Shown: positions 14,442 through 25,205 of the stretch, in pieces
Layout of the letters: each line of letters starts with the position of its first letter
How positions within the stretch are numbered: position 1 is the first letter of the stretch
Source of the DNA: JBGAQP01 sp044220635
GTDB lineage: Bacteria; Pseudomonadota; Gammaproteobacteria; Burkholderiales; Usitatibacteraceae
Assembly: GCA_044220635.1 (NCBI GenBank)
Contig: JBGAQP010000017.1
Coordinates: 1 to 64,000 of the forward strand
Direction: 5' to 3'
Length of the DNA stretch: 64,000 bases
Translations under genes and position numbers: made by a program
Notes under the pieces: model-generated
Seen by the model: the letters and a program-made list of their open reading frames with translations, nothing else
Database searches by the model: none
Told to the model about the DNA's origin: nothing

Positions 14442-16670
14442 GTGCCCCGCCGCTCCCGGATGCCTTCCCGTCACCGCCCGCTGGCGCTCGCGATCGCGTG
14501 CGCGCTCGCCTCGGCCGGAGCCGCCGCGCAGGACGAGGGCCCGCGGCTCAGGCTCGACCGCGCGATCGCGCCCGCTCCGACGCACCTCGAGCGCGACGGG
14601 GCGCGGTTCCTCGCCGCCGACCGCGTGGAGGGCGAGCGCGACCGCAGCATCACCGCGACCGGCAGCGTGTCCCTGCGCCAGCGGGGCGCGGCGGTGTTCG
14701 CCGACCGGATCGAGTACCAGGTCGGCGAGCAGACGGCGATCGCGACCGGCAACGTGCGCCTCGACCGCGACGGCGACACGGTGAGCGGCCCGCGCCTGAG
14801 CTACCGGCTCGCCGACGACACCGGCGAGATGGAAGCGCCCGTCTTCGCCTTTCCCCTGAAGGCCGACCGCAAGAGCGCCGCCCGCGGCAAGGCGCTGCGC
14901 GCCGTGCTCGAGGACCGCTCGAGGAGCCGCCTGCACCAGGCCGAGTACACGACCTGCCCCCTGCCGCGCGACGACTGGGTGCTCAGCGTGCGCGAGCTCG
15001 AGATCGACGTGTCGCGCAACGTCGGCACCGCGTACAACTCCACCGTCTATTTCCTGGGGCTGCCGATCCTCTACTCGCCCTGGCTGTCGTTCCCGATCGA
15101 CAACGCGCGCAAGAGCGGCTTCCTCGCGCCCACCTTCGGCTCGTCCGGCCAGAGCGGCTTCGAGGTGTCGCTCCCGTACTACTGGAACCTCGCCGAGAAC
15201 CGCGACGCCACGCTCACGCCGAAGCTCTTCACCAAGCGCGGCCTGCAGCTCGGCGGCGAGCTGCGCTACCTCGAGCCGCGCTTCTCCGGCCAGGTGGAGG
15301 CCGAGTTCCTGCCCAACGACCAGATCGCGGAGCGCGACCGCTACCTCGTCGGCATCCGCCACTTCCACGCCCTGCCCTTCGGCTGGACCGCGGCGCTCAG
15401 CGCGCAGAAGGTTTCCGACGACGACTACTTCCGCGACCTGTCGACGCGGCTCGCGGCGACCTCGCAGACGAACCTCCCGCGCGACCTGATCTTCGGCTAC
15501 GGCGACGACAGCTGGGCCCTTTCCGCCCGCGCGGTCGCCTACCAGACGCTGCAGGACCCGCTGGCGCCCGTGACCGTCCCGTACCGCATCCTGCCGCAGC
15601 TGCTCGCCTCGGGGCTCAAGCCCAACTGGCGCGGGGCCGACCTGCAGTTCACGGGCGAGCTCTCGAACTTCCGCCATCCGGAGCTCGTGGCCGGCCAGCG
15701 GCTGATCGCCTACCCGTCGGCCGCGCTGCCGCTGCGCCGCCCCTACGGCTACCTCACGCCCAAGCTCGGCTACCACTACACGCGCTACAACGTCTCGGAG
15801 AACGCCGAGGGCGTCGAGGAGGGCACGCGCTCGCTGCCCGTGGCGAGCGTGGACGCGGGCCTGTACTTCGACCGTCCCTACCAGTTCGCCGGCCGGGGAT
15901 TCCTGCAGACCCTCGAGCCGCGGCTCTACTACCTCTACGTCCCTTTCCGCGACCAGTCGCGCCTGCCGAACTTCACCACCGCCGAGAGCGACTTCAGCTT
16001 CGCGCAGCTCTTCAACGAGAACCGCTTCGTGGGGGGCGACCGGATCGGCGACGCGAACCAGGTGACGGTCGCCCTCACGACGCGGCTGGTCGAGGCGGCG
16101 ACGGGGCTCGAGCGCCTGAAGGCGGCGATCGGGCAGGTCTACTACTTCGACACGCAGCAGGTGACCCTCACGGGGCCGCCGCGCGACGCGAAGACCTCGG
16201 ACCTGCTCGCCGTCGCCTCCGCGCAGCCCACGTCCGCGTTCGCGATCGACGCAGCCCTGCAGTTCAATCCCGACGGCGGACGCGCGGAGCGCGCCGCGCT
16301 CGCGGCGCGCTACAACCCGCGGCCCGGGAGCATCTTCAACGCCGCGTACCGCTACACGCGCGACGCCATCGACCAGGTGGACTTCTCGGCGCAGTGGCCC
16401 CTCGGGCGCGGATTCACCGCCGTCGGGCGCTGGAACTGGAGCCTCAGGGACCGCAAGCTCCTCGAGGGGCTGGTGGGCTTCGAGTATAATGCCGGCTGCT
16501 GGGAGCTTCGCGCGGTGGCCCACCGCTTCATCACGGCGACCCAGCAGGTTTCGACCTCCTTCCAGATCCAGCTCGAGCTATCCGGCCTGTCGAAGATCGG
16601 CATCAACCCGCTGGAGACGCTGCGCCAGAACATCGCTGGGTACCGCAAGTCCGACGAGATCGCACGATGA
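14442..16670 (+). CDS. lptD: LPS-assembly protein LptD
   Basis: Outer-membrane translocon that, with LptE, inserts lipopolysaccharide into the outer leaflet. It has 742 residues from the GTG at 14442; an ATG six codons later (14460) is equally plausible. A signal peptide ends at ASAGAAAQ. The periplasmic beta-jellyroll (OstA/LptA-like, about 40-150) is followed by the long beta-barrel. Only two cysteines remain after the signal, C172 at the jellyroll/barrel junction and C686 near the C-terminus, so at most one interdomain disulfide can form, against two in E. coli. First gene of lptD-surA-pdxA-rsmA; its stop overlaps the surA start by 4 bp. Confidence 0.95.
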   Translation: MPRRSRMPSRHRPLALAIACALASAGAAAQDEGPRLRLDRAIAPAPTHLERDGARFLAADRVEGERDRSITATGSVSLRQRGAAVFADRIEYQVGEQTAIATGNVRLDRDGDTVSGPRLSYRLADDTGEMEAPVFAFPLKADRKSAARGKALRAVLEDRSRSRLHQAEYTTCPLPRDDWVLSVRELEIDVSRNVGTAYNSTVYFLGLPILYSPWLSFPIDNARKSGFLAPTFGSSGQSGFEVSLPYYWNLAENRDATLTPKLFTKRGLQLGGELRYLEPRFSGQVEAEFLPNDQIAERDRYLVGIRHFHALPFGWTAALSAQKVSDDDYFRDLSTRLAATSQTNLPRDLIFGYGDDSWALSARAVAYQTLQDPLAPVTVPYRILPQLLASGLKPNWRGADLQFTGELSNFRHPELVAGQRLIAYPSAALPLRRPYGYLTPKLGYHYTRYNVSENAEGVEEGTRSLPVASVDAGLYFDRPYQFAGRGFLQTLEPRLYYLYVPFRDQSRLPNFTTAESDFSFAQLFNENRFVGGDRIGDANQVTVALTTRLVEAATGLERLKAAIGQVYYFDTQQVTLTGPPRDAKTSDLLAVASAQPTSAFAIDAALQFNPDGGRAERAALAARYNPRPGSIFNAAYRYTRDAIDQVDFSAQWPLGRGFTAVGRWNWSLRDRKLLEGLVGFEYNAGCWELRAVAHRFITATQQVSTSFQIQLELSGLSKIGINPLETLRQNIAGYRKSDEIAR

Positions 16671-18028
16671 AGCCCGCCGCAACCCGCACGCACGCCGCCC
16701 GCGGCCTCCTCGCCGCATTCCTCGCGACGGCGCTCGCGGCCGCCGCGCAGTCCGGCGCTCCCGCGCCCCGGCTCGAGACGCGGCTCGCGAACACGCCCTC
16801 GCGCGTCGTTCCCGTCGACCGGATCGTCGCCGTGGTGAACGACGAGGTGATCACGAACAACGACCTCAACGACCGCGTGAACCTGATCCTGAACCAGATG
16901 CGGCGCCAGGGCGGGCAGCTGCCCGCGCAGGACGCGCTCACGCGCCAGATCCTCGAGCGCATGATCAACGACCTCGTCCAGATCCAGCTCGCCAAGGAGA
17001 CGGGGATCAAGGTCGACGACCTCACCCTCGACAAGACGATCCAGCGCATCGCCGAGGAGAACAACCTCTCGATGACGGCGTTCCGCGCCGCCCTCGAGCG
17101 CGACGGCGTGCGCTACGCGCGCTTCCGCGAGGACATCCGCAACGAGATCCTGCTCACGCGCCTGCGCGAGCGCGAGGTCGAGAACAGCGTCGTCGTCACC
17201 GACGCCGAGGTCGAGACCGAGCTCGCGCGCGAGGCGAAGGAGAAGTCGGGCGATTCCGAGTACCGCCTCTCGCACGTGCTCGTCCTCGTGCCGCCCCAGG
17301 CCGGCGCCGACCAGATCGAGGCGCGCCGGCGCCGGGCGCTCCAGGCGCTCTCGGAGCTGCGCCGCGGCGGCGCCTTCGCGCAGGTCGCCGCGACCTACTC
17401 GGACGCCCCCGACGCCCTCCAGGGCGGAAACCTCGGCTGGAGATCCTCGGGGCGCCTGCCCGCGCTCTTCCTCGAGGCGATCGAGAAGCTCCAGCCGGGG
17501 GAGGTCACCGACATCCTGCGCAGCCCCAACGGCTTCCACATCGTGAAGCTCCTCGAGAAGCGAGGGCGCGCGGCCGCCGCCGGCATCCAGCAGACGCGCG
17601 TGCGCCACATCCTGCTTCGCGCCCGCGAGGGCGTCTCCGAGGCCGAGGCGCGAGAGCGCCTTGCCCGGCTGCGCGCGAGGATCGTGGCCGGCGAGGACTT
17701 CGCCGAGCTCGCGCGCCTGAATTCCGACGACGCCTCCGCCCCGAAGGGCGGCGAGCTCGGCTGGGTCGCTCCGGGCGACACGGTGCCCGAGTTCGAGCGG
17801 GCGATGAACCAGCTCGGCCCGGGCGCGATCAGCGAGCCGGTGCAGACGCCGTTCGGCTGGCACCTGGTGCAGGTGCTCGAGCGGCGCTCCGACGAGCTCT
17901 CCGAGGACCGCAAGAAGCTCGCCGCCCGCCAGGCGGTGCGGCTGCGCAAGGCCGACGAGGCCTACCAGGACTGGCTGCGCCAGACGCGCGACCGCGCCTT
18001 CGTCGAGAACCGCCTCGACGAACGCTAG
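16667..18028 (+). CDS. surA: Periplasmic chaperone/peptidyl-prolyl isomerase SurA
   Basis: Escorts outer-membrane proteins, including LptD, across the periplasm. The 453-residue precursor has a signal peptide (to AAAAQ), the N-terminal chaperone domain starting at VDRIVAVVNDEVIT, and two parvulin domains (about 190-290 and 305-400) in which LSHVLV and VRHILL open the two repeats. Translationally coupled to lptD by an ATGA overlap, the classical order. Followed after 22 bp by pdxA. Confidence 0.96.
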   Translation: MKPAATRTHAARGLLAAFLATALAAAAQSGAPAPRLETRLANTPSRVVPVDRIVAVVNDEVITNNDLNDRVNLILNQMRRQGGQLPAQDALTRQILERMINDLVQIQLAKETGIKVDDLTLDKTIQRIAEENNLSMTAFRAALERDGVRYARFREDIRNEILLTRLREREVENSVVVTDAEVETELAREAKEKSGDSEYRLSHVLVLVPPQAGADQIEARRRRALQALSELRRGGAFAQVAATYSDAPDALQGGNLGWRSSGRLPALFLEAIEKLQPGEVTDILRSPNGFHIVKLLEKRGRAAAAGIQQTRVRHILLRAREGVSEAEARERLARLRARIVAGEDFAELARLNSDDASAPKGGELGWVAPGDTVPEFERAMNQLGPGAISEPVQTPFGWHLVQVLERRSDELSEDRKKLAARQAVRLRKADEAYQDWLRQTRDRAFVENRLDER

Positions 18029-18050
18029 CCCGGCACCGCGACCGCCTTCC

Positions 18051-19028
18051 GTGGGCACGCCCGCCCCCCTGATCGCCGTCACCGCGGGGGAGCCGGCCGG
18101 CATCGGCCCCGACCTCTGCGCCCTGCTCGCCGGCGAGCGCTTCCCCGCGCGGCTCGTCTTCCTCGGCGACCGCGCGGTGATCGCCGATCGCGCGCGCCGG
18201 CGCGGCCTCGCGTTCGACCTTCCCGGCTACACGGATCGCGCCGGCGCGAGCGTGGCCTCGCTGCTCGCGATTCCCGCTCCGGCCCCGGTCCGCGCCGGGC
18301 ACCCCGACCCGGCCAACGCCCGCCACGTGCTCGCACTCCTCGACCGCGCGCTCGCAGGCTGCCTCGCGGGGGAGTTCGACGCGATGGTGACCGCGCCCGT
18401 CCAGAAGAGCGTCATCAACGAGGCGGGCATCCCGTTCACGGGCCACACGGAATACCTCGCCGCGCGCACGGGCACCCCGCGCGTGGTGATGATGCTCGCC
18501 GGCGGGGGGCTGCGCATCGCGCTCGCCACGACGCACCTGCCGCTCGCGCAGGTGCCGGCGGCGATCACGCGCGAGGCGCTGGAATCCACGGTACGCATCG
18601 TCGAGGAAAGCCTGCGCACGCGCTTCGGGATCGCCCGTCCGCGGATCCTGGTGGCGGGGCTCAACCCCCACGCCGGGGAGGCGGGGCACCTGGGCCGCGA
18701 GGAGATCGAGGTGATCGCCCCGGCGATCGCCGCGCTCGCCGCCTCGGGCCTGGCGGTCTCGGGCCCCTACCCCGCCGACACGCTCTTCACGCCGGCCATG
18801 CTCGCGGGAGTGGACGCGGTCGTCGCGCTCTACCACGACCAGGGGCTGCCGGTCCTCAAGCGCGCGGCCTTCGGCGCGGCCGTGAACGTGACGCTCGGGC
18901 TTCCGGTGATCCGGACCTCCGTCGACCACGGCACCGCGCTCGACCGCGCGGGCTCGGGCGAGATCGACGCCGGCAGCCTGCGCGCGGCGATCGCGCTCGC
19001 CTGCGAGCTCGCCGCCCGGCGGGGCTGA
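18051..19028 (+). CDS. pdxA: 4-hydroxythreonine-4-phosphate dehydrogenase
   Basis: NAD-dependent oxidation and decarboxylation step of pyridoxal 5'-phosphate synthesis. The protein has 325 residues from a GTG start. The substrate/metal histidines are present: H132 in FTGHTEYLA, H162 in TTHLPL, H207 in LNPHAGE, H262 in YHDQGLPVLK. The lptD-surA-pdxA-rsmA order is conserved in proteobacteria. Only two bases separate it from rsmA. Confidence 0.95.
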   Translation: MGTPAPLIAVTAGEPAGIGPDLCALLAGERFPARLVFLGDRAVIADRARRRGLAFDLPGYTDRAGASVASLLAIPAPAPVRAGHPDPANARHVLALLDRALAGCLAGEFDAMVTAPVQKSVINEAGIPFTGHTEYLAARTGTPRVVMMLAGGGLRIALATTHLPLAQVPAAITREALESTVRIVEESLRTRFGIARPRILVAGLNPHAGEAGHLGREEIEVIAPAIAALAASGLAVSGPYPADTLFTPAMLAGVDAVVALYHDQGLPVLKRAAFGAAVNVTLGLPVIRTSVDHGTALDRAGSGEIDAGSLRAAIALACELAARRG

Positions 19029-19030
19029 GG

Positions 19031-19807
19031 ATGGCGCCGCTCGCGCGCCCCCGGAAGCGCTTCGGGCAGCACTTCCTCACCGACCGCCACTATCTCGCGC
19101 GCATCGTCGCGGCGATCGCCCCGCGGGCCGGGGAGGCGATGGTCGAGATCGGCCCGGGCCCCGGGGCACTCACCGCGGAGCTCGCCGCAGTGATCCGGCC
19201 GCTTCACGTCGTGGAGATCGACCGCGACCTTGCCGGGGAGCTGCGCCGGCGCTACGCCGACGGGGCGGTGGTGGTGCACGAGGGCGATGCGCTCGACTTC
19301 GACTTCGCCGCGCTCCCCGCGCCGCTGCGCGTGGTGGGAAACCTCCCGTACAACGTCTCCACGCCCCTGCTCTTCCACGTCGCCGGCTTCGCCGAGCACG
19401 TGCGCGACTGCGCCTTCCTGCTGCAGCGCGAAGTGGTCGAGCGGATGGTCGCCGGGCCCGGCACGCGCGAGTACGGGCGCCTTTCCGTGATGCTCCAGTC
19501 CCGCTTCGCGATGCGGCTCGCCTTCCGCGTGCCGGCCGGGGCGTTCACGCCGCCGCCCAAGGTGGAGTCGGCGTTCGTGCTCATGACGCCGCTCGGACCG
19601 GACCGGGTCCGCGCCGCCGACGAGGCGCTCTCGCCGCCCCTCGCCGCCGCCGCCTTCTCGCAACGGCGCAAGACCCTGCGCAACGCCCTGCGGGAGCTCG
19701 CGCCGCCCGAGGCCTTCGCCGCGGCGGGCATCGACGCCGGCCGGCGCGGGGAGACGCTCTCCGTAGCGGAATTCGTCCGGCTCGCCGACGCCGCCGCCGC
19801 GCGCTAG
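19031..19807 (+). CDS. rsmA: 16S rRNA (adenine1518/1519-N6)-dimethyltransferase
   Basis: Dimethylates the two adjacent adenines in helix 45 of 16S rRNA; loss gives kasugamycin resistance. It has 258 residues with FGQHFLTD near the N-terminus, the SAM motif EIGPGPGALT (39-48) and the catalytic NLPYN (104-108). Last gene of the lptD operon; its stop overlaps by 4 bp the stop of the convergent gloA. Confidence 0.97.
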   Translation: MAPLARPRKRFGQHFLTDRHYLARIVAAIAPRAGEAMVEIGPGPGALTAELAAVIRPLHVVEIDRDLAGELRRRYADGAVVVHEGDALDFDFAALPAPLRVVGNLPYNVSTPLLFHVAGFAEHVRDCAFLLQREVVERMVAGPGTREYGRLSVMLQSRFAMRLAFRVPAGAFTPPPKVESAFVLMTPLGPDRVRAADEALSPPLAAAAFSQRRKTLRNALRELAPPEAFAAAGIDAGRRGETLSVAEFVRLADAAAAR

Positions 19808-20187
19808 GCGCGCTCGATGAACTCGATCTTGTAGCCGTCGGGGTCGGCGACGAAGGCGATGACGCTCCCGCCGTACTTCATCGGCCCGGCCTCGCGCGTG
19901 ACCTTGCCGCCGCGCGCCCGGACCGCCTCGCAGGCCGCGCGCGCGTCGGGGACCGCCACGGCGAGGTGGCCGAATCCCGTGCCGAGGTCGTAGGACTTCG
20001 TGTCCCAGTTGTGGGTGAGCTCGATGACGGCGTGCTCGGACTCGTCGCCATAGCCGACGAAGGCGAGCGTGAAGCGCCCCTCGGGATAGTCCTTGCGGCG
20101 CAGCAGCTTCATCCCGAGCGCCCCGGTGTAGAAGTCGATCGAGCGCTCGAGGTCACCGACGCGGATCATGGTGTGGAGCATGCGCAT
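19804..20187 (-). CDS. gloA: Lactoylglutathione lyase (glyoxalase I)
   Basis: Isomerises the methylglyoxal-glutathione hemithioacetal to S-lactoylglutathione. The 127-residue protein is full length for the short bacterial enzyme with two beta-alpha-beta-beta-beta modules. The four metal ligands are in place: H5, E56, H74 and E122. Its length and lack of the eukaryotic insertions suggest the Ni-activated class. Convergent with rsmA and downstream of the YgjP-type gene. Confidence 0.94.
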   Translation of the reverse strand: MRMLHTMIRVGDLERSIDFYTGALGMKLLRRKDYPEGRFTLAFVGYGDESEHAVIELTHNWDTKSYDLGTGFGHLAVAVPDARAACEAVRARGGKVTREAGPMKYGGSVIAFVADPDGYKIEFIERA

Positions 20188-20196
20188 GCCTGCCTC

Positions 20197-20925
20197 CTAG
20201 AACGAACGGTACAGGTGATCGGTGGCCTCGAGCTCGGCACGAAGCGCCCGGTAGTCGGGGCACAGGCGCCCGACCTCCGCCCAGAAGGCGCGCGAGTGGT
20301 CCATGTGCCTGAGGTGCGCGAGCTCGTGGCAGACGACGTAGTCGATGAGCGCGGGGCGCGCCTTGACGAGGCGCCAGGCGAGGCGCACCTCGCGGCGCGA
20401 GTTGCAGCTGCCCCAGCGCGAGCGGGCCGAGGAGAGGAACACGCGCGGGGGCGCGAGCCCCGCGGCCTGCGCGAGCGCGGCGCTGCGCCCGGCGAGGTGC
20501 TCGCGCGCCGCGCGCCGGTACCACGCGACCACGGCACGGCGCACGGCCTCCTCGCCCGGCTCGCGCACGGTGACGGCGAGCTCGGCGCCGGCGAGATCGA
20601 CCGCCCCGCGCGGCCCCGCCGCCACGCGCAGGGCGAGCCACTCGCCGAGGTAGGGCAGCGCCGCCCCGTCGGCCCAGCGGGCCTCGGGAACCCGGCGCGA
20701 GCTCCACTCGGCGACCTTGCGAAGCACCCAGCGCTCGCTTTCGCGCAGCAGCGCCTCGATGCGCGCGAGCGGCACGCCGAGCGGCGCGCTCACGGTGAGC
20801 CCCGTCTCGTCGACCTTGAGACCCACGCCGCGGCGGCCGCGCCGCCGCAGCAGGACGTAGTCGACCAGCCCGTCGCCGAGCGCGACCCGCCGCAGGTCGC
20901 GCGAGACGAGCTCAAGCGCCCGCAT
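20197..20925 (-). CDS. YgjP-type (M48-like, DUF45) metal-dependent hydrolase
   Basis: A 242-residue protein of the DUF45/YgjP family, related in fold to SprT and WLM zinc peptidases. The zinc motif is H200-E-L-A-H204 in VVCHELAHLRHMDH, with H210 as the likely third ligand, preceded by the family run SRSRWGSCNSRREVRLAW (about 168-185). The substrate is unknown. Overlaps the plsC stop by 14 bp and lies at the end of a glyQS-gmhB-plsC series. Confidence 0.85.
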   Translation of the reverse strand: MRALELVSRDLRRVALGDGLVDYVLLRRRGRRGVGLKVDETGLTVSAPLGVPLARIEALLRESERWVLRKVAEWSSRRVPEARWADGAALPYLGEWLALRVAAGPRGAVDLAGAELAVTVREPGEEAVRRAVVAWYRRAAREHLAGRSAALAQAAGLAPPRVFLSSARSRWGSCNSRREVRLAWRLVKARPALIDYVVCHELAHLRHMDHSRAFWAEVGRLCPDYRALRAELEATDHLYRSF

Positions 20926-21637
20926 AGCGCTCCGGCGAGATCTCTCGCATCCGGCCCTCGATCCAGCTCTCCAGCTCCTGGTTCACCGAGACCGCGTCGC
21001 GGCCCTCCGTGGGAATCGGCGCCCCGATGACGACCTTCACCGTGCCCGCGTGCTTGCGGAACGCGTAGCGGCCCCAGAATTCTCCCGCGTTGTGGGCCAC
21101 CGGCAGGATCGGCGTGCCGGTGCGCGTCGCGAGCAGCGCCCCGCCGATGCCGTAGCGGCCGCGCTTGCCCACGGGCACGCGCGTGCCCTCGGGAAAGATC
21201 GACACCCAGATGCCCTCGGCGAGCCGGCGCGCGCCCTGCTGGACGATCTGGTCGCGCGCCGAGATCCCGCTCGAGCGGTCGATGGCGATGGACTTCACGC
21301 CCCAGAGCCCCCAGCCCACGAAGGGCAGCCACAGGAGCTCGCGCTTGATGATCCAGCACTGGGGCGGGAAGCTCGCGGCGATGAACAGCGTCTCCCAGGC
21401 CGACTGGTGCTTGGACATGATCACCATGGGGCGGGAAGGAACGTTCTCCCACCCCGAGATCTCGTGGCGGATGCCGCAGGACCACCGGGCCCACACGAGG
21501 ATCCAGCGCGCCCAGGTCGAGGCGAGGAACCACGCGAGCGGATAGCTGAAGAGCCCCGCGGCGGAGACCGCCACCCCGAAGAACGGCGTCACGAGGATCG
21601 CGCCGACGAGGAAGACGACGGAGCGAAGGAAGGTCAT
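20912..21637 (-). CDS. plsC: 1-acyl-sn-glycerol-3-phosphate acyltransferase
   Basis: Makes phosphatidic acid for membrane phospholipids. The 241-residue protein has an N-terminal hydrophobic helix and two acyltransferase motifs: H77 in SKHQSAWET and FPEGTR at 148-153. Motif I reads H-x4-E rather than the textbook H-x4-D (E82). The start at 21637 overlaps the gmhB stop by 4 bp. The order gmhB-plsC may link LPS-core heptose synthesis and phospholipid supply in one transcript. Confidence 0.9.
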   Translation of the reverse strand: MTFLRSVVFLVGAILVTPFFGVAVSAAGLFSYPLAWFLASTWARWILVWARWSCGIRHEISGWENVPSRPMVIMSKHQSAWETLFIAASFPPQCWIIKRELLWLPFVGWGLWGVKSIAIDRSSGISARDQIVQQGARRLAEGIWVSIFPEGTRVPVGKRGRYGIGGALLATRTGTPILPVAHNAGEFWGRYAFRKHAGTVKVVIGAPIPTEGRDAVSVNQELESWIEGRMREISPERYAGA

Positions 21638-22176
21638 GCCGGCGCGGCGACCAGGTGGCGCACCGCTTCGGCGAGGTCGGCGTAGACCTGGGTCTTGCGG
21701 GGCATGCCGCCGGCTGCGCGCGTCTTCACGCCCTTGCCCGTCAGCACGAGGATGGGCAGCCCCCCCACCGCCTCGGCCGCCTGCAGGTCCTTGAGGCTGT
21801 CGCCGACGCAGGGAACGCCCTTGAGCTCCATGTGGAAGCGCGCGGCGATCTCCTCGTACATCCCGGTCCTGGGCTTGCGGCAGCCGCAGCCCTCCACCGC
21901 CGTGTGAGGGCAGAAGAACACCGCGTCGATGCGCCCGCCGTGGCGGAAGACGAGCTCCATCATCTTGTCGTTGATGGCGTTGAGCGTGGCCATGTCGAAG
22001 AGCCCGCGCCCGATGCCCGACTGGTTGGTGGCCACCGCGACGCGGTAGCCGCTCTGGTTCAGGCGCGCGATCGCCTCGACCGAGCCGGGGATCGGCCGCC
22101 ACTCCGACGGCGACTTGATGTACTGCTCGCTGTCGTAGTTGATGACGCCGTCGCGGTCGAGGATGGCGAGCTTCAT
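21634..22176 (-). CDS. gmhB: D-glycero-beta-D-manno-heptose 1,7-bisphosphate 7-phosphatase
   Basis: HAD phosphatase of ADP-heptose synthesis for the LPS inner core. It has 180 residues, with nucleophile D7 and acid/base D9 in LDRDGVINY, motif II in ATNQSG (49-54), the zinc-binding loop C89, H91, C97, C99 (CPHTAVEGCGC) typical of GmhB, and VGDSLKDLQAA as motif IV. Three bases after glyS, overlapping plsC by 4 bp. Confidence 0.94.
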   Translation of the reverse strand: MKLAILDRDGVINYDSEQYIKSPSEWRPIPGSVEAIARLNQSGYRVAVATNQSGIGRGLFDMATLNAINDKMMELVFRHGGRIDAVFFCPHTAVEGCGCRKPRTGMYEEIAARFHMELKGVPCVGDSLKDLQAAEAVGGLPILVLTGKGVKTRAAGGMPRKTQVYADLAEAVRHLVAAPA

Positions 22177-22179
22177 CGC

Positions 22180-24293
22180 TCAGGCGGAGAGCTTCGAGAT
22201 GTCGGCGACCTTGTTCATCAGGGCGCCGAGCTCGGTCAGCAGCGCGAGGCGGTTCTCGCGGACCCTGGCGTCTTCCGCGTTCACCAGCACCTTGTCGAAG
22301 AAGGCGTCGACGTCGCCGCGGATGCCCGCGAGGCCCTTGAGCGCCCCGGTGAAGTCGCGGCTCTCGAAGCGCGCCACGACCACGCCCGCCGTGTCCGAGA
22401 GCGAGCGCATGAGCTTGCTCTCCTCGGGCAGCTCGAAGAGCGCGGGGTCGATGCCCTCGAAGCGGCCGGACTTGCGCAGGATGTTCTGGATGCGCTTGTT
22501 GGCGGCGGCGAGCGCCCCGGCTTCGGGCAGGGCGCGGAAGTCGCGCACCGCCGAGATCCGCTCCCACGCCTGTTTGATGCGCGTGGGATCGTCCGCGAGG
22601 ACCGCCTCGATCTCGTTCGCCTCGTAGTTCCGGTCGCGCATCCACGAGCGCAGCCGCTCGAGCATGAACGCGTGGACCGACTCCGCGGTCCCGGCGGCGA
22701 GCCTCGCCGGCGGGAAGGTCTCCACGGCGTCGCGGATCAGCACGCCGAGGTCGAGCTCGAAGGCCTCGGACTTCTCCGAGAGGATGCGCAGCACCCCGAG
22801 GGCGGCGCGGCGCAGGCCGAACGGGTCCTTGTCGCCGGTGGGCTGCTGGCCGACGCCGAAGAGGCCCGCGAGGGACTCGAGCTTGTCGGCGAGCGCGAGC
22901 GCCACGCTCACGTCGCCGCTCGGCAGCTCGTCGCCCGCGAAACGCGGCCAGTAGTGCTGCTCGATCGCGCGCACCACCGAGGGCTCCTCGCCGTCGGCCT
23001 CCGCGTAATGGCGGCCCATGACGCCCTGCAGCTCGGGGAATTCGCCCACCATCAGGGTGACGAGGTCCGCCTTCGCGAGCAGCGCGGCCCGGTCGGCGTA
23101 GGGCATGCCCACGGCGCCGCGCGGCAGCATGGCCTGGATGCGCGTGGCGAGCCGGCGCAACCGCTCGACGCGCTCGAGCTGCGTGCCGAGCTTTCCCTGG
23201 TAGACGATCGTGCCGAGCTGGTGGACGCGGTCAACGAGCTTCGTCTTGCGATCCGTCTCGAAGAAGAAGCGCGCGTCCGCGAGCCGCGGCCGGACGACGC
23301 GCTCGTTGCCCCGGACGATGTTGGCGGGATCGTCGAGGCGCATGTTGCTGACGATCAGGAACCGGTTCGCGAGCCCTCCGCCCGCCTCGAAGAGCGGGAA
23401 GTACTTCTGGTTCTGGCGCATCGTGAGGACGAGGCATTCCGCGGGCACCGCGAGGAACTCCGCGTCGAAGCTCCCCGCGTAGACCGTCGGCATCTCGACG
23501 AGCGCGGCGACCTCCTCGAGCAGCGCCGCGTAGCCCTCCTCGTCGCCGAGGCCCGCGCCCAGCTCCTTCGCCTTCGCGACGAGCTGCGCGCGGATCTGCT
23601 CGCGGCGCACGACGAAGTCCGCGACGACGCCGCCCTCGGCCTCGAGCTTCGCCTCGTATTCAGCCGCCGCCCCGAGGGTGAGGGAACGCTGGCCCTGGAA
23701 CCGGTGGCCGCGCGTGGTGCGCCCCGACTCGAGCCCGAGGACGCGCACGGGGACCACTTCGGCGCCGTGCAGCGCGACGAGCCCGTGCGCGGGGCGCACG
23801 AACGAGACCGTCGTCCGCCCGTCGGCGAGCTGGTAGCTCATCACCTTGGGGATCGGCAACGCCGCGATCGCCTCGTCGAGCGCGCCCTGGAGCGCCTGCG
23901 CGAGCGGCATGGCGGGCGTGCGCGTCGCGGCGAAGAGCGCCTCGGACTTTCCGTCGGGCCCGCGCCGGAACGTCGCCGGATCGGCGCCCGCGAGGCCGAG
24001 GGCCTCGAGCTTCTTCGCGAGCGCGGCCGTCGGCCGGCCCGCCGCGTCCAGCGCGACCGCGACGGGCATGAGCTTCACCTCGGCCTCGCGCGGCTCCGAG
24101 GCCGGCTTCACGCCGGTCACTTCCACCGCGAGCCGGCGCGGCGTGGCGAACGGGCGCGCCGCGCTCGCCTCCGTGAGCAGGTCGCGCTTGCCCAGTGCCT
24201 TGAAGAGGCCCTCGGCGAAGCTGCGCCCGAGGCGCTCGAGCGCCCTGGGCGGAAGCTCCTCGCAGACGAGCTCGACGAGCAGCGTGGCGTGGC

Positions 24294-24297
<4 letters not shown>
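22180..24297 (-). CDS. glyS: Glycyl-tRNA synthetase beta subunit
   Basis: Beta chain of the heterotetrameric bacterial glycyl-tRNA synthetase, responsible mainly for tRNA recognition. At 705 residues it is full length. Conserved runs include LLVELVCEELPPRAL at the start, ATPRRLAV, MRQNQKYFPL and FFDKVLVNAED near the C-terminal anticodon-binding region. Start overlaps the glyQ stop by 4 bp, matching the required equal stoichiometry. Confidence 0.97.
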
Positions 24298-25196
<899 letters not shown>

Positions 25197-25205
25197 CGCG
25201 GGGTC

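Noticed and set aside
16485..16490. TATAAT inside lptD
   Set aside because: It lies in the coding stretch for FEYNAGCWE about 180 bp before surA, which is translationally coupled to lptD; no -35, so probably chance.
13398..16523. 1041-codon minus-strand frame antisense to lptD
   Set aside because: Only its last 330 codons encode a protein family (AmgK). The rest is a low-complexity Arg/Ala/Val shadow of lptD caused by high GC at third positions.
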